Source: Bacteroidota bacterium
GTDB lineage: Bacteria > Bacteroidota > Bacteroidia > JACCXN01
Length of the DNA stretch: 46,957 nt
NCBI GenBank assembly: GCA_013696965.1
Contig: JACCXN010000026.1
Coordinates: 1 to 46,957 of the forward strand
Direction of reading: 5' to 3'
Part shown: one piece after another, positions 34,177 to 42,794 of the stretch
How the letters are laid out: every line of letters begins with the position of its first letter
Position numbering within the stretch: position 1 is the stretch's first letter
Translations under genes and position numbers: made by a program
The notes under the pieces: generated by a model
Seen by the model: the letters and a program-made list of their open reading frames with translations, nothing else
What the model was told of the DNA's origin: nothing
Databases searched by the model: none

Positions 34177-34261
34177 TTTTGATTGTTGTGACTAAATCAA
34201 TGTCAAACTATTTAAACGAAAATATTTCTAAAATCATACCCTAAAATAGTAATTCACTGTA

Positions 34262-34942
34262 TTAGCTCAAAAACTCTTTTGAAAGTACTTCTTCTAAATT
34301 TCCATACTCTTTATGATAATCGATCCGGCTTCTGCGTATAACCTCAAGGGCTTCTTCCCTGCCATAGGTATGGGTAATTTCACAGCGTTTACTTTCAATA
34401 CCAGGAATATCTTTGTATGTTAAAAAGTAATGTTCCAGCCTTTTTACCATGGACTTAGGAAGTTTAGAAATGTCATCCCATGCCTCATACACTTCATCAC
34501 CTTTCATTACCGCAATTATTTTATCGTCAGCCTCTCCCCCATCAATCATTCTAAAACCACCAATCGGAATTGCCTGCACAAGTATATTTCCATTGGTAAT
34601 ATTTCTTTCTGTCATAATACATATATCCAAAGGATCCTTATCCCCTACTATTCCCTTACGGTTTGTTTTTTCAGCGCAAAAAAGTGCTACCTGTTCCGCG
34701 CAATAGGTTTGTGGAATAAAGCCATACAATGCCGGAATAATATTGGAAAACTTTTGTGGACGATCAATTTTTAAGAAACCTGAAACTTTATCAATTTCAT
34801 ATTTAACCGTATCGGTAGGCACTATTTCAATAAAAGCGGTAACTATATTGGGTGCATCAGCTCCAATACTTACACCATGCCAGGGATGGGATTTATATCT
34901 TAATCCTAAAATTTCCCAAATTCTATCTTTGTAATCACTCAT
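34262..34942 (-). CDS. ppa: Inorganic pyrophosphatase, family I
   Basis: A 226-residue soluble pyrophosphatase. DKDPLD (residues 101-106) is the metal-binding signature with its three aspartates. FIEIVPTDTVKYEIDK and YGFIPQTYC are also typical. It hydrolyses pyrophosphate to phosphate, pulling biosynthetic reactions forward. The Bacteroidota form has an N-terminal extension relative to E. coli (176 residues), as here. Its ATG overlaps the hutH stop by 8 bp (ATGAGTGA). Confidence 0.93.
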   Translation of the reverse strand: MSDYKDRIWEILGLRYKSHPWHGVSIGADAPNIVTAFIEIVPTDTVKYEIDKVSGFLKIDRPQKFSNIIPALYGFIPQTYCAEQVALFCAEKTNRKGIVGDKDPLDICIMTERNITNGNILVQAIPIGGFRMIDGGEADDKIIAVMKGDEVYEAWDDISKLPKSMVKRLEHYFLTYKDIPGIESKRCEITHTYGREEALEVIRRSRIDYHKEYGNLEEVLSKEFLS

Positions 34943-36437
34943 CTTTGCCTGGTAATTTAACTGTTTGAATAAAATTAATACTATTTTTAATTTCTTTATA
35001 CATTAACTTATCTTCATTTAAAAAATCAATTGTTTGCCTGAATTCTCCCACAAATTTTTCAATAAATTGAGATGATTTAATTGGTTTTCTTAGATCAAGG
35101 GCTTGTGCAGCATTAAATAATTCAATTGCCAATATCCTTTCCACATTGTATACAACCCTATATGCTTTAGTTGCAGAATTTGCCCCCATACTCACATGAT
35201 CTTCCTGCCCATTTGAGGAATCAATGGTATCAACTGATGCAGGAGTGCATAATTGCTTGTTTTGACTTACAATGGATGCGGCAGTATATTGAGGAATCAT
35301 AAACCCGGAATTAAGGCCAGGATTTGCAATTAAAAAGGGTGGCAATCCTCTTTGGCCCGAAATAAGTTTAAAGGTTCTACGCTCGGAAATGCTTCCTAAT
35401 TCAGCCAGTGCAATGGCAAGGAAGTCCAATGATAATGCCAGAGGCTGTCCGTGAAAGTTTCCAGCGGAAATAATAAGGTCATTTTCCGGAAAAATTGTTG
35501 GGTTATCTGTAACTGAATTTATTTCCGTTAAAAACACTCCTGCTACGTAATCGAACAAATCCTTAGAAGCTCCATGAACCTGAGGAATGCAACGGAAAGA
35601 ATAAGGATCCTGAACATGGGTTTTTGGCCTTTTTATTAGCTCACTTCCTTCAAGATAACTGCTTATTTTCTTTGCTGTTTCTTGTTGTCCTTTATGTGGT
35701 CTTATTTGATGAACCAGCACATTAAAAGGTTCTATTCTTCCATCGTATGCATCAAGTGAAACTGCAGCTATAATATCAGCTAATTGAGATAATCGGAAAG
35801 TTTTTAAAATGATGTGAACACTATAAGCACTCATAAACTGTGTGCCATTTAACAAAGCTAGCCCTTCCTTTGATTTTAAATGAATTGGACTTAATTGCAG
35901 GTCTTTGTATAACTCCTGGGTCTGTATCCTGTTTCCTTTGTAACTAACCTCTCCTTCTCCAATTAAAGGCAGGCATAAATGTGCAAGTGGAGCTAAATCG
36001 CCTGAAGCACCAAGAGAACCTAGTTGATAAACTATAGGAAGAATGTTATTGTTATAGAAATAGACTAAACGATTTACAGTTTCCAATTGAACTCCTGAAT
36101 TTCCGTAAGATAAAGCCTGAATTTTCAGAAGCAGCATAAGCTTTACGATTTCTTCTGGAACCTCCTCCCCTGTTCCACATGCATGCGACTTTACAAGATT
36201 TTGTTGCAATGTTTCTAGGTCATGCTCAGAAATTGAATGGCTGTATAAAGATCCAAAACCTGTGTTAATACCATAAATTGGTTTTTTTTCAGATGCTATT
36301 TTTTTATCAAGATATTCCCGGCAATGGTTTATTTTGGAAATGGATTCAGGGGAAAGTTCAAGCTGAAAATCCCCCCTGATAATTTTATCCAGGACTGAGA
36401 ATTCCAACTTCCCTGAAGTAATGTAATGTGTTTGCAT
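34935..36437 (-). CDS. hutH: Histidine ammonia-lyase
   Basis: A 500-residue MIO-type lyase that converts histidine to urocanate and ammonia. Ala144-Ser145-Gly146 in GSLGASGDLAP self-cyclises to the MIO prosthetic group. YGINTGFGSL, LVKSHACGTG (Ser84-His85 at the selectivity position) and DSSNGQEDHVSMGANSATK agree with HutH of Bacteroidota. Related tyrosine or phenylalanine lyases share most motifs, so histidine specificity is probable but not proven. The other hut genes (hutU, hutI, ftcD) are absent from the window. The gene sits between a DUF6340 gene and ppa, in the run that begins with hisS. Confidence 0.88.
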   Translation of the reverse strand: MQTHYITSGKLEFSVLDKIIRGDFQLELSPESISKINHCREYLDKKIASEKKPIYGINTGFGSLYSHSISEHDLETLQQNLVKSHACGTGEEVPEEIVKLMLLLKIQALSYGNSGVQLETVNRLVYFYNNNILPIVYQLGSLGASGDLAPLAHLCLPLIGEGEVSYKGNRIQTQELYKDLQLSPIHLKSKEGLALLNGTQFMSAYSVHIILKTFRLSQLADIIAAVSLDAYDGRIEPFNVLVHQIRPHKGQQETAKKISSYLEGSELIKRPKTHVQDPYSFRCIPQVHGASKDLFDYVAGVFLTEINSVTDNPTIFPENDLIISAGNFHGQPLALSLDFLAIALAELGSISERRTFKLISGQRGLPPFLIANPGLNSGFMIPQYTAASIVSQNKQLCTPASVDTIDSSNGQEDHVSMGANSATKAYRVVYNVERILAIELFNAAQALDLRKPIKSSQFIEKFVGEFRQTIDFLNEDKLMYKEIKNSINFIQTVKLPGKDE

Positions 36438-36453
36438 AGTTAAATTAACTGTT

Positions 36454-37497
36454 TTATTGCATTTGTTGTTTTAATCGCTCATTGTCACTAATTCGCGCCC
36501 TTATTTGATGCGAATGCCTCAATGATTTCTTATTGTTAAATTGTGTATAAGACTTTTTTGACCATTCCAGAGCTTCCTCTAGTTGGCCTGCCACTTCATA
36601 ACCAATGGCCATGTTATGGGTGCTTCTTCTGGCAATTTTCTTATCCTGGCTCCTTGATAACTTTAACCAGATTTCCCTGGCGGCATCCCAATCCTGAGTC
36701 CTTGCCATTCTGCCTGCAATTTTAAGACTTGGGGAACCCTTTGTATAATATTCCCTGTGAACCCAAACCCATTGAGGAGAAATTCTATATCCATAAACAC
36801 TACCTGCATTAAATGCAGCTTTATTGATTGCATCCCTGCCGTTTATAAGGGCTGCTGTTGCAAGTTGTTGAGTAGTTCCCCTTCCGCCAAAATCAAGGTA
36901 AGATTCTCCCCTGAACTCATCCACAATTCTCTTATTCTGATAATCGTAAATTCTCCATCCTGCTGTTACCATCATTCTTAGGTTGGCTACCTGTTCAATT
37001 ACGTCTGTGCTAACACCCTCTTTATTTGTCACTTTACGTGTTCCGGTTGTAAAAGACAAGACAGATTTTGTATCAAAAACTTCCAGTACAATTAAAGCTT
37101 CTGCTCCGTTTTCGATGCAAATTTTCTCAATTTGTTCCCAGGAAAGCGGAGCGGCAAATACCCCTGTTCCTGTTCCCCTTAAATCCAAACCAGCCGGCTC
37201 TGTTATAATATACCGGGGAGTTTTTAGAAGTGCATCTTTTAATCCGTTAAGACAGCTTTTACCTGCTTCCTTATCCGTCAACAAACCCACTCCACCGCTT
37301 AATATGCCATCCAGTACACTTGTTAAAATGTTTTCCTGGGAGGGCTTATGGCGGTGAACCACAGCAAGTTTTTCAAAATGATGCGGCATATTAATATCTG
37401 CGGGCTGCAATACTGAAATACGCAGGGATGTGGTACAAGACTGAAGGATTATTAACAATACTAAAAAGAAAATTACTTTCAGATAATCAGCTTTCAT
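36454..37497 (-). CDS. DUF6340 lipoprotein
   Basis: This 347-residue protein has a lipoprotein signal (hydrophobic core then LQSC, Cys21). The conserved body includes LAVVHRHKPSQ near the N-terminus, GAEALIVLEVFDT, a WRIYDYQNKRIVDEF segment, and a helical C-terminus with TPR-like units (DWDAAREIWLKLSRSQDKKIARRSTHNMAIGYE split over two helices). The family is known from Bacteroidota envelopes without an assigned function. It lies 36 bp after hisS and 16 bp before hutH, so it is likely in the same transcript. Confidence 0.82.
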   Translation of the reverse strand: MKADYLKVIFFLVLLIILQSCTTSLRISVLQPADINMPHHFEKLAVVHRHKPSQENILTSVLDGILSGGVGLLTDKEAGKSCLNGLKDALLKTPRYIITEPAGLDLRGTGTGVFAAPLSWEQIEKICIENGAEALIVLEVFDTKSVLSFTTGTRKVTNKEGVSTDVIEQVANLRMMVTAGWRIYDYQNKRIVDEFRGESYLDFGGRGTTQQLATAALINGRDAINKAAFNAGSVYGYRISPQWVWVHREYYTKGSPSLKIAGRMARTQDWDAAREIWLKLSRSQDKKIARRSTHNMAIGYEVAGQLEEALEWSKKSYTQFNNKKSLRHSHQIRARISDNERLKQQMQ

Positions 37498-37533
37498 AAA
37501 AAGGATTTTTTTAGAGTTTAAGATTGGAGGATA

Positions 37534-39009
37534 TTAAGGGTTCGTTTTTAATAAATTAATTATTTCACTAACTGTTAGTTTCTGCTGCTCACCACTTATC
37601 ATGTTCTTTAATGTGATTGTATTACTTTTAATTTCTTCAGAACCAACAATAGCTACAAAGGGAATTTTTTTGCTATCAGCATAACTCATTTGTTTTTTCA
37701 TTTTGGCCTGGTCCGGATAAATTTCAGCGTTTATTCCAGCTGCTCTCACTTTTCTTAAAACAGAAAGACAAAATTTCTCTTCATTTTCCCCGAAATTAAC
37801 AAACAACAATTTAGTTGTTTCTCCACTAAAATCAGGAAAAAGTCCTATCTCTTCCATTACATCATAGGTTCGGTCCGCTCCAAAAGATATGCCAACTCCT
37901 GAAACGCCAGGCAATCCAAAGTTTCCCGTTAAATCATCATACCTTCCTCCACCACAAATACTGCCCTTAAAATCACTTCTTTTATCGTTCACTTTAACTT
38001 CAAAAATAGCACCGGTGTAATAATTTAATCCCCGGGCCAATGTTACATCAAACTCAAGTACAGCATGGGGTAAACCAGATGTCAAAACAGAATTTTGTTT
38101 GTTCTCATCTTGTAAAATTTCAAGCGAGCGATTGAAAATATATTCCAGTTCCTCAATACCTTTCAGGCCAGTAGGGGAAGAATTTAAAAACTCTTTTAAA
38201 AAATCAATCCTTTGAGAGTGCGTTCCCGATAAACTCATTAGTGGTTTAAGCTGGTCAATTGCATTTTGCGCTATTCCCTTTTCAAGCAGCTCTTCATTTA
38301 CTTTTTCAAGGCCAATTTTATCTAATTTATCAATAGCAACTGTAATATCAATGATTTTTTCCGGTTCACCAATAATTTCTGCAATTCCGGTAAGAATTTT
38401 ACGGTTATTCACTTTTATGGTAACACCAATTCCAAGGCGAGCATACACTTCATCCATTATTTGAACAAGTTCAACCTCATTTAAAAGCGAATCACTCCCT
38501 ATTATATCAGCATCGCACTGAAAAAACTCTCTGTAACGTCCTTTTTGGGGCCTGTCTGCTCTCCAAACCGGTTGTATCTGGTATCTTTTAAAAGGAAAAG
38601 TAATTTCATTCCGGTGCTGAACTATGTACCTGGCAAAAGGCACAGTAAGATCATAACGCAAAGCTTTTTCGGCAATATCTTTTAAAATTACTTTGGATGG
38701 AAGAATTGAATCTGCAGCAACCTCTTTGATTGCAGTTGAATTTTCAATTACAGACTGCAAAGTTTCTTTAGGAATTTGAACTTTGGATAAAAAATCCCCT
38801 GAATTTAAGATTTTAAAAATCAGTTGATCACCCTCCTCACCATATTTTCCTGTTAATGTGGAAAGATTCTCCATGGAAGGAGTTTCAATGGGCATGAATC
38901 CAAAAAGCTGGTAAACTGTTCGAATAGTATCAAAAATATAATTTCTCCTGACCATTTGTTCAGGAGAAAAATCACGTGTTCCTTTTGGTATGGATGGTTT
39001 TTGGGCCAT
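37534..39009 (-). CDS. hisS: Histidyl-tRNA synthetase
   Basis: A 491-residue class II synthetase that charges tRNA-His. Motif 1 is around [12 protein letters not shown], and motif 2 around [25 protein letters not shown]. The histidine-binding [15 protein letters not shown] and motif 3 (GISFGADR) follow, with an anticodon-binding domain at about 395-491. The extra length compared with E. coli (424) is normal for Bacteroidota, from an insertion in the middle. It is the first gene of the hisS-DUF6340-hutH-ppa run. Confidence 0.94.
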   Translation of the reverse strand: MAQKPSIPKGTRDFSPEQMVRRNYIFDTIRTVYQLFGFMPIETPSMENLSTLTGKYGEEGDQLIFKILNSGDFLSKVQIPKETLQSVIENSTAIKEVAADSILPSKVILKDIAEKALRYDLTVPFARYIVQHRNEITFPFKRYQIQPVWRADRPQKGRYREFFQCDADIIGSDSLLNEVELVQIMDEVYARLGIGVTIKVNNRKILTGIAEIIGEPEKIIDITVAIDKLDKIGLEKVNEELLEKGIAQNAIDQLKPLMSLSGTHSQRIDFLKEFLNSSPTGLKGIEELEYIFNRSLEILQDENKQNSVLTSGLPHAVLEFDVTLARGLNYYTGAIFEVKVNDKRSDFKGSICGGGRYDDLTGNFGLPGVSGVGISFGADRTYDVMEEIGLFPDFSGETTKLLFVNFGENEEKFCLSVLRKVRAAGINAEIYPDQAKMKKQMSYADSKKIPFVAIVGSEEIKSNTITLKNMISGEQQKLTVSEIINLLKTNP

Positions 39010-39029
39010 TTATTTATGTTTAAAACTTT

Positions 39030-39037
39030 CAAAGTTA
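39030..39037 (-). promoter_or_regulatory. -7 element of hisS
   Basis: On the minus strand TAACTTTG matches TAnnTTTG, 21 bp before the hisS start. No TTG is at the usual -33 distance, so support is partial. Confidence 0.4.
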
Positions 39038-39291
39038 ATGAATTCATCAAGTTATTTAAAGGAATTATCCAAGGATAATGTAAAAGGTGACTAAAAATTT
39101 TGCGTTTTTTGAATGATATGGTAAAAAAACTTTGTGGGCAAGAAATTATGGAAGCTAGGGTTCAACTAAAAATTAAATGAATTAGGTTTGAAAATCTCGC
39201 TGAAATTAATTGAAATATAAGTAAATACAAGAAAAATTACAATTGAATTTCCGGCACAAAATTTTCTTATTTAACTATAAAATCAAAAAAA

Positions 39292-39465
39292 ATGGCTAAA
39301 TACGGTAAAAAAGCACAGGAGAAAGTTGAAAAAGCAATGCATGAAATGAAGCGCGGAGAGTTAAAATCAGGATCAGGAAAGAAAGTTAAAAGCAAAAAAC
39401 AAGCAATAGCAATAGGCCTTTCAGAAGCAAAAAAGGAAGGCGGAAAAGTTCCTTCAAAAAAGTAA
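39292..39465 (+). CDS. Small lysine-rich protein (DUF6496-like)
   Basis: A 57-residue, strongly basic protein: MAKYGKKAQEKVEKAMHEM, a glycine-serine-lysine linker (GELKSGSGKKVKSKKQA) and a C-terminal AIAIGLSEAKKEGGKVP. The KKQAIAIGLSEA pattern is typical of small stress-associated proteins in many genomes annotated as DUF6496. The basic, histone-like composition suggests nucleic-acid binding, which is inference. It stands alone and is read divergently from hisS. Confidence 0.82.
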   Translation: MAKYGKKAQEKVEKAMHEMKRGELKSGSGKKVKSKKQAIAIGLSEAKKEGGKVPSKK

Positions 39466-39467
39466 AA

Positions 39468-39572
39468 ATGCTTAAAAACCTGATCGGTTCTGCGTTAACC
39501 CTAATGCTAATTATTTTTTTCCGTTTATCATTATGGGTATATGATTCTAGAATTTATAGGATTGGAATTTAA
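39468..39572 (+). CDS. Possible 34-residue membrane peptide
   Basis: A frame starting 2 bp after the DUF6496 stop encodes a peptide with one hydrophobic stretch (LIGSALTLMLIIFFRLSLWVY) and a charged tail. Its position suggests co-translation. No ribosome-binding site or family similarity supports it, and a frame of this length can arise by chance. Confidence 0.2.
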   Translation: MLKNLIGSALTLMLIIFFRLSLWVYDSRIYRIGI

Positions 39573-39702
39573 TAGTTTGCTAAGGCAAAGTTTCAACCTT
39601 TTTTGGTAAATTCCTTTGATGGTTTAAAGAATTCTATTTGCAATCAATCTAATTCAATGAATATTTAAGCGCTGAAGAATTAAGGGCGTCTTGACCGGCT
39701 AT

Positions 39703-41151
39703 CTATTTTAGAATAACTTTCCCGGATTTAATAACCTGGTTTTCATTTCTAAAGCTGTAAAAGTATATTCCTCTTTCAAGAGATCCTACATGAACAAATG
39801 AAAGCATTGCTTTTAATTCCTGTTCCAATACTTTTCTACCCATAATATCATGCAAATCAAACATTAAAGGCAAAGTTAAATCTGTAGCCTTTAGCCAAAT
39901 ATGTTCTGTGGCTGGATTGGGATATAATTCTGGATTTTTATCTCTTGCATGTTCAGGCGCATCCAGGGCAATAAAGGGTGAACCATATGTTTGTACACCT
40001 TTTTTGTAGTAAATTAGCTTTTGTTCATTTATATTAAAGTTATAATAGCAAGAATAAAATGGGCCACCCAATCCTTTAACATAGAAATCATTGTTCATAC
40101 ATCCTGAAAAAATTATTTCTTTCCAGCAAGAATCTGATTCATTGCTTAAACCGAATAACGGAGTTTTTTGAAGGCGTGAATAATTTTTCATGGAAATTTC
40201 GCCTAATTCTGTTCCTTCCAAAAATGGTTCTAAAGGAAAATGGTCAAATAGAGGAAAAGGTTTAATGACTTTTATTAATGTATCGTGCGTGAATGATTGC
40301 ACCTTATCTCCCATGTAATAATTTAATTCTTTGGCCCTCCGTGTTTCAACTTTATAAACAATTGAATCCTGAAAATCATATCTCTCTAAATACTTTTCAA
40401 TGGTTTTAATTGTAGTAGAATAGGAAAAGCTACCATTATAGACCCCATTGTTATAGTACTCTGAATGTATTTCATCTCCTATTTGAAAATCATGAACCTG
40501 AAACCAAAGTAAATTTTGAATCCCAACCTGGGGGTCAGAAAGCCCTATAAGAGCATATTCCTGAAGTAAATCAATATAAAAAGGACTGAAGGAATACAGA
40601 TGCGGGAACAAATTAAAGTTTAAGACTTTAACCCAACCATGGTTTTTGCTCAAAATGATCGTTTTGTTATTCAAATCATGATTCATTGGAACCATTGCCT
40701 TATCATACACTTTGAATTCGATTGTTTTGGTGGAATCTGATACCCCTACAAATGAAGAAAGTGTGATTTGTATAACTTTTGCGGTAATTACAATAGAATC
40801 CTGTATTTGGAATGCAGTCCAGGTTTCATTTAAACTGGCAATGGTCTTAATTTTTACAGTATCCTTGTCTTTATTAAAATATAAATTATACCCATCATTT
40901 TTTACAATCACCATACTGCCTAACCAAGATGGACCATAGGGTGTAAAACATTCACCATCAAAATTAATGTTGGGGGCCGGAAAAAAAATCGAGTCTGTTT
41001 GGGGCAATACCGAATCAATCCTGATACACCTAACATCTTTATTTGAATCTTCAAAATATCCAATTCTATTAGACAAAACAGTTTGATAATTCTGTGCAAT
41101 CAAAAGCATTGCATTGAACAAAAAAAGAAAAATCAGGATTGCTGTTTTCAT
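39703..41151 (-). CDS. Secreted protein with T9SS type A sorting domain
   Basis: A 482-residue exported protein with a signal peptide (1-19, ending MLLIAQ) and a beta-rich body without recognised catalytic motifs. One cysteine pair is CWKEIIFSGC. The C-terminal ~75 residues (YPNPATEHIWLKATDL to SGKVILK) are a T9SS sorting domain. It probably ends on or outside the outer membrane. The fragment at 33117-33361 is a paralogue of its N-terminus, so it belongs to a small multicopy family. A palindrome next to a -7 element lies 20 bp upstream of its start. Confidence 0.85.
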   Translation of the reverse strand: MKTAILIFLFLFNAMLLIAQNYQTVLSNRIGYFEDSNKDVRCIRIDSVLPQTDSIFFPAPNINFDGECFTPYGPSWLGSMVIVKNDGYNLYFNKDKDTVKIKTIASLNETWTAFQIQDSIVITAKVIQITLSSFVGVSDSTKTIEFKVYDKAMVPMNHDLNNKTIILSKNHGWVKVLNFNLFPHLYSFSPFYIDLLQEYALIGLSDPQVGIQNLLWFQVHDFQIGDEIHSEYYNNGVYNGSFSYSTTIKTIEKYLERYDFQDSIVYKVETRRAKELNYYMGDKVQSFTHDTLIKVIKPFPLFDHFPLEPFLEGTELGEISMKNYSRLQKTPLFGLSNESDSCWKEIIFSGCMNNDFYVKGLGGPFYSCYYNFNINEQKLIYYKKGVQTYGSPFIALDAPEHARDKNPELYPNPATEHIWLKATDLTLPLMFDLHDIMGRKVLEQELKAMLSFVHVGSLERGIYFYSFRNENQVIKSGKVILK

Positions 41152-41170
41152 TGCATATATATTATAATTT

Positions 41171-41204
41171 GAATAAACAGATTATGTTTATTCATTCAAA
41201 TATA
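41171..41204 (-). promoter_or_regulatory. -7 element with adjacent palindrome upstream of the T9SS cargo gene
   Basis: On the minus strand TATATTTG (41204-41197) matches TAnnTTTG. It is followed three bases later by the perfect inverted repeat GAATAAACA-(5)-TGTTTATTC (41171-41193), which covers the expected transcription start. This fits an operator or a 5' leader hairpin. Confidence 0.5.
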
Positions 41205-41486
41205 ATTAATTTTTAAGCTTTTTCCTGGATTCTTATTTTAAAACTATAAGCAATACTCCCAGTAATAAAAATACGCTTTTATGAGAAGTAGAAAAAAAAG
41301 TAATTTTTAAAAATGAAGTTTTATTCTTTTTCAAGATTGAATTGCCCAGGCATTAAGCATGAAGGGAAATTTGAAGGCTTTTATCGGGAAAATTAGCTCT
41401 TTTTATTTATTGTTGCAATTGGAATCACCTCCATGCAATAATCAGGGGATTTTACCCTATTATTATAAACAGAAATAAAATTACGA
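41205..41486. other. AT-rich spacer
   Basis: The 334-bp gap between the T9SS cargo gene and the methyltransferase gene contains, apart from the palindrome listed separately, no gene or RNA that I can recognise. Confidence 0.5.
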
Positions 41487-42686
41487 CTATACCAACTTAA
41501 TCATCCTTGCCACAAACAAAGAATCGGCCCTGTTTTCAAAACCCTGTATCACTTGCATTTGATCAAGCTTTAGATTTAAATTCTCGCATAAGTAATTAAC
41601 TACATCCTCGTTTTCTGCTTTGAATATTGAGCAAGTTATGTAAATCAAAAATTTATTTGGTTTAAGGGAAGGAAGAACAGCCGTGGCAATTCTTTTTTGT
41701 TTTTGCTGAAAATTCAAAATTTCATCGGCTTTAAAAAGACTAAGCATTTCCGGTGTGCGTCCCCATGTTCCAGAACCCGAACAGGGAGCATCTACGATAA
41801 CACCATCCAGGTTTTTACCGGGTAAGGCAGCTGGGCCGAAAAAATCATAAACAGCGGCTTGGTATTGATTTAATCTGGCAGCTTTAAACCTGACTTTCAA
41901 ATTGTCCATGATCTGTGGCCTTACATCGGTTGCCAAAAGTTTCACGCTTGGCTCCTTATCAAGTAACATGATGCTTTTCCCTCCTGACCCAGCGCAACAA
42001 TCCCACCAACGTGAATCTTTTGCCGGATTTAAAAAATCGCCTGTTAGCTGTGATGACAAATCCTGCACTTCGTACAATCCCTTGTTTTTGCTTTCAAGGT
42101 GGTCAAGTTTTGTGGCAATTTCAAGCCCTATGGTTTGCGGATGTTCGGGAAAAACTTCAAAAGGAATTTCTTTTTTCTTCAGTTCTTCTTTAACTATGTC
42201 CTGGAATCCTCTTTTGGTTCTTATCCAAAGTTTTGGACGGATGAAAAACGACCTGTAAAACTCCTCTTTTTCAATACCTTCAGATAATTCAACATCCAAA
42301 GGAAACACATCGGCTAAATTAAATGAATCGTAATTTTGTTTAAGAATATCAATTTTCTCAACAAGGGGTTTTGTTAACATTTCATCTGAAAACCAGGGTA
42401 AAAACGAAAATAGGATTTTGAAAATTTCAGAATTTTCATTTTCACACAAAAAACTTCCAATGGCCATTCTTTCCTGCGAATCAAGGTAGGTTAAAATTTT
42501 TCCTAACCTGAAATAATTATAAAGCAGAGAAGATGCTATTTTCCTGTCCTTTGAACCCATTTGCTTGTTCTCCCTGAAGTATCCCTGTAAAAAAACATGT
42601 AAAGGTAAAACACCGGTATGGCCTCCGGCCTTATGCAGGTACAGTTCAAGAATTTTTGTTGCAATTTGTATTTGACGTGCGCGCAT
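41487..42686 (-). CDS. RsmB/NOP-family RNA (cytosine-C5) methyltransferase
   Basis: A 399-residue SAM-dependent enzyme. The N-terminal helical part resembles the NusB-like domain of RsmB. The SAM site is WWDCCAGSGGKSIMLLD. The two catalytic cysteines are in VDAPCSGSGTWGRTPE and YITCSIF, the usual pair of m5C methyltransferases. Substrate is probably rRNA, and the exact position is not predictable. It is read on the minus strand, 108 bp downstream of the DUF885 gene. Confidence 0.88.
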   Translation of the reverse strand: MRARQIQIATKILELYLHKAGGHTGVLPLHVFLQGYFRENKQMGSKDRKIASSLLYNYFRLGKILTYLDSQERMAIGSFLCENENSEIFKILFSFLPWFSDEMLTKPLVEKIDILKQNYDSFNLADVFPLDVELSEGIEKEEFYRSFFIRPKLWIRTKRGFQDIVKEELKKKEIPFEVFPEHPQTIGLEIATKLDHLESKNKGLYEVQDLSSQLTGDFLNPAKDSRWWDCCAGSGGKSIMLLDKEPSVKLLATDVRPQIMDNLKVRFKAARLNQYQAAVYDFFGPAALPGKNLDGVIVDAPCSGSGTWGRTPEMLSLFKADEILNFQQKQKRIATAVLPSLKPNKFLIYITCSIFKAENEDVVNYLCENLNLKLDQMQVIQGFENRADSLFVARMIKLV

Positions 42687-42794
42687 ACTGTTTTTTATAC
42701 TGGTTAAAATTTTATTTGTATAGATCTGAGGTTTTTTGGCAGGAAAAAGACAATTGCACCAACAGCTAACCCTATAATGGATATTTAAATAATG

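Noticed and set aside
34935-36437. Tyrosine or phenylalanine ammonia-lyase instead of HutH
   Set aside because: The overall sequence follows Bacteroidota HutH. The Ser-His pair alone does not exclude other lyases, but no pigment or phenylpropanoid genes are near.
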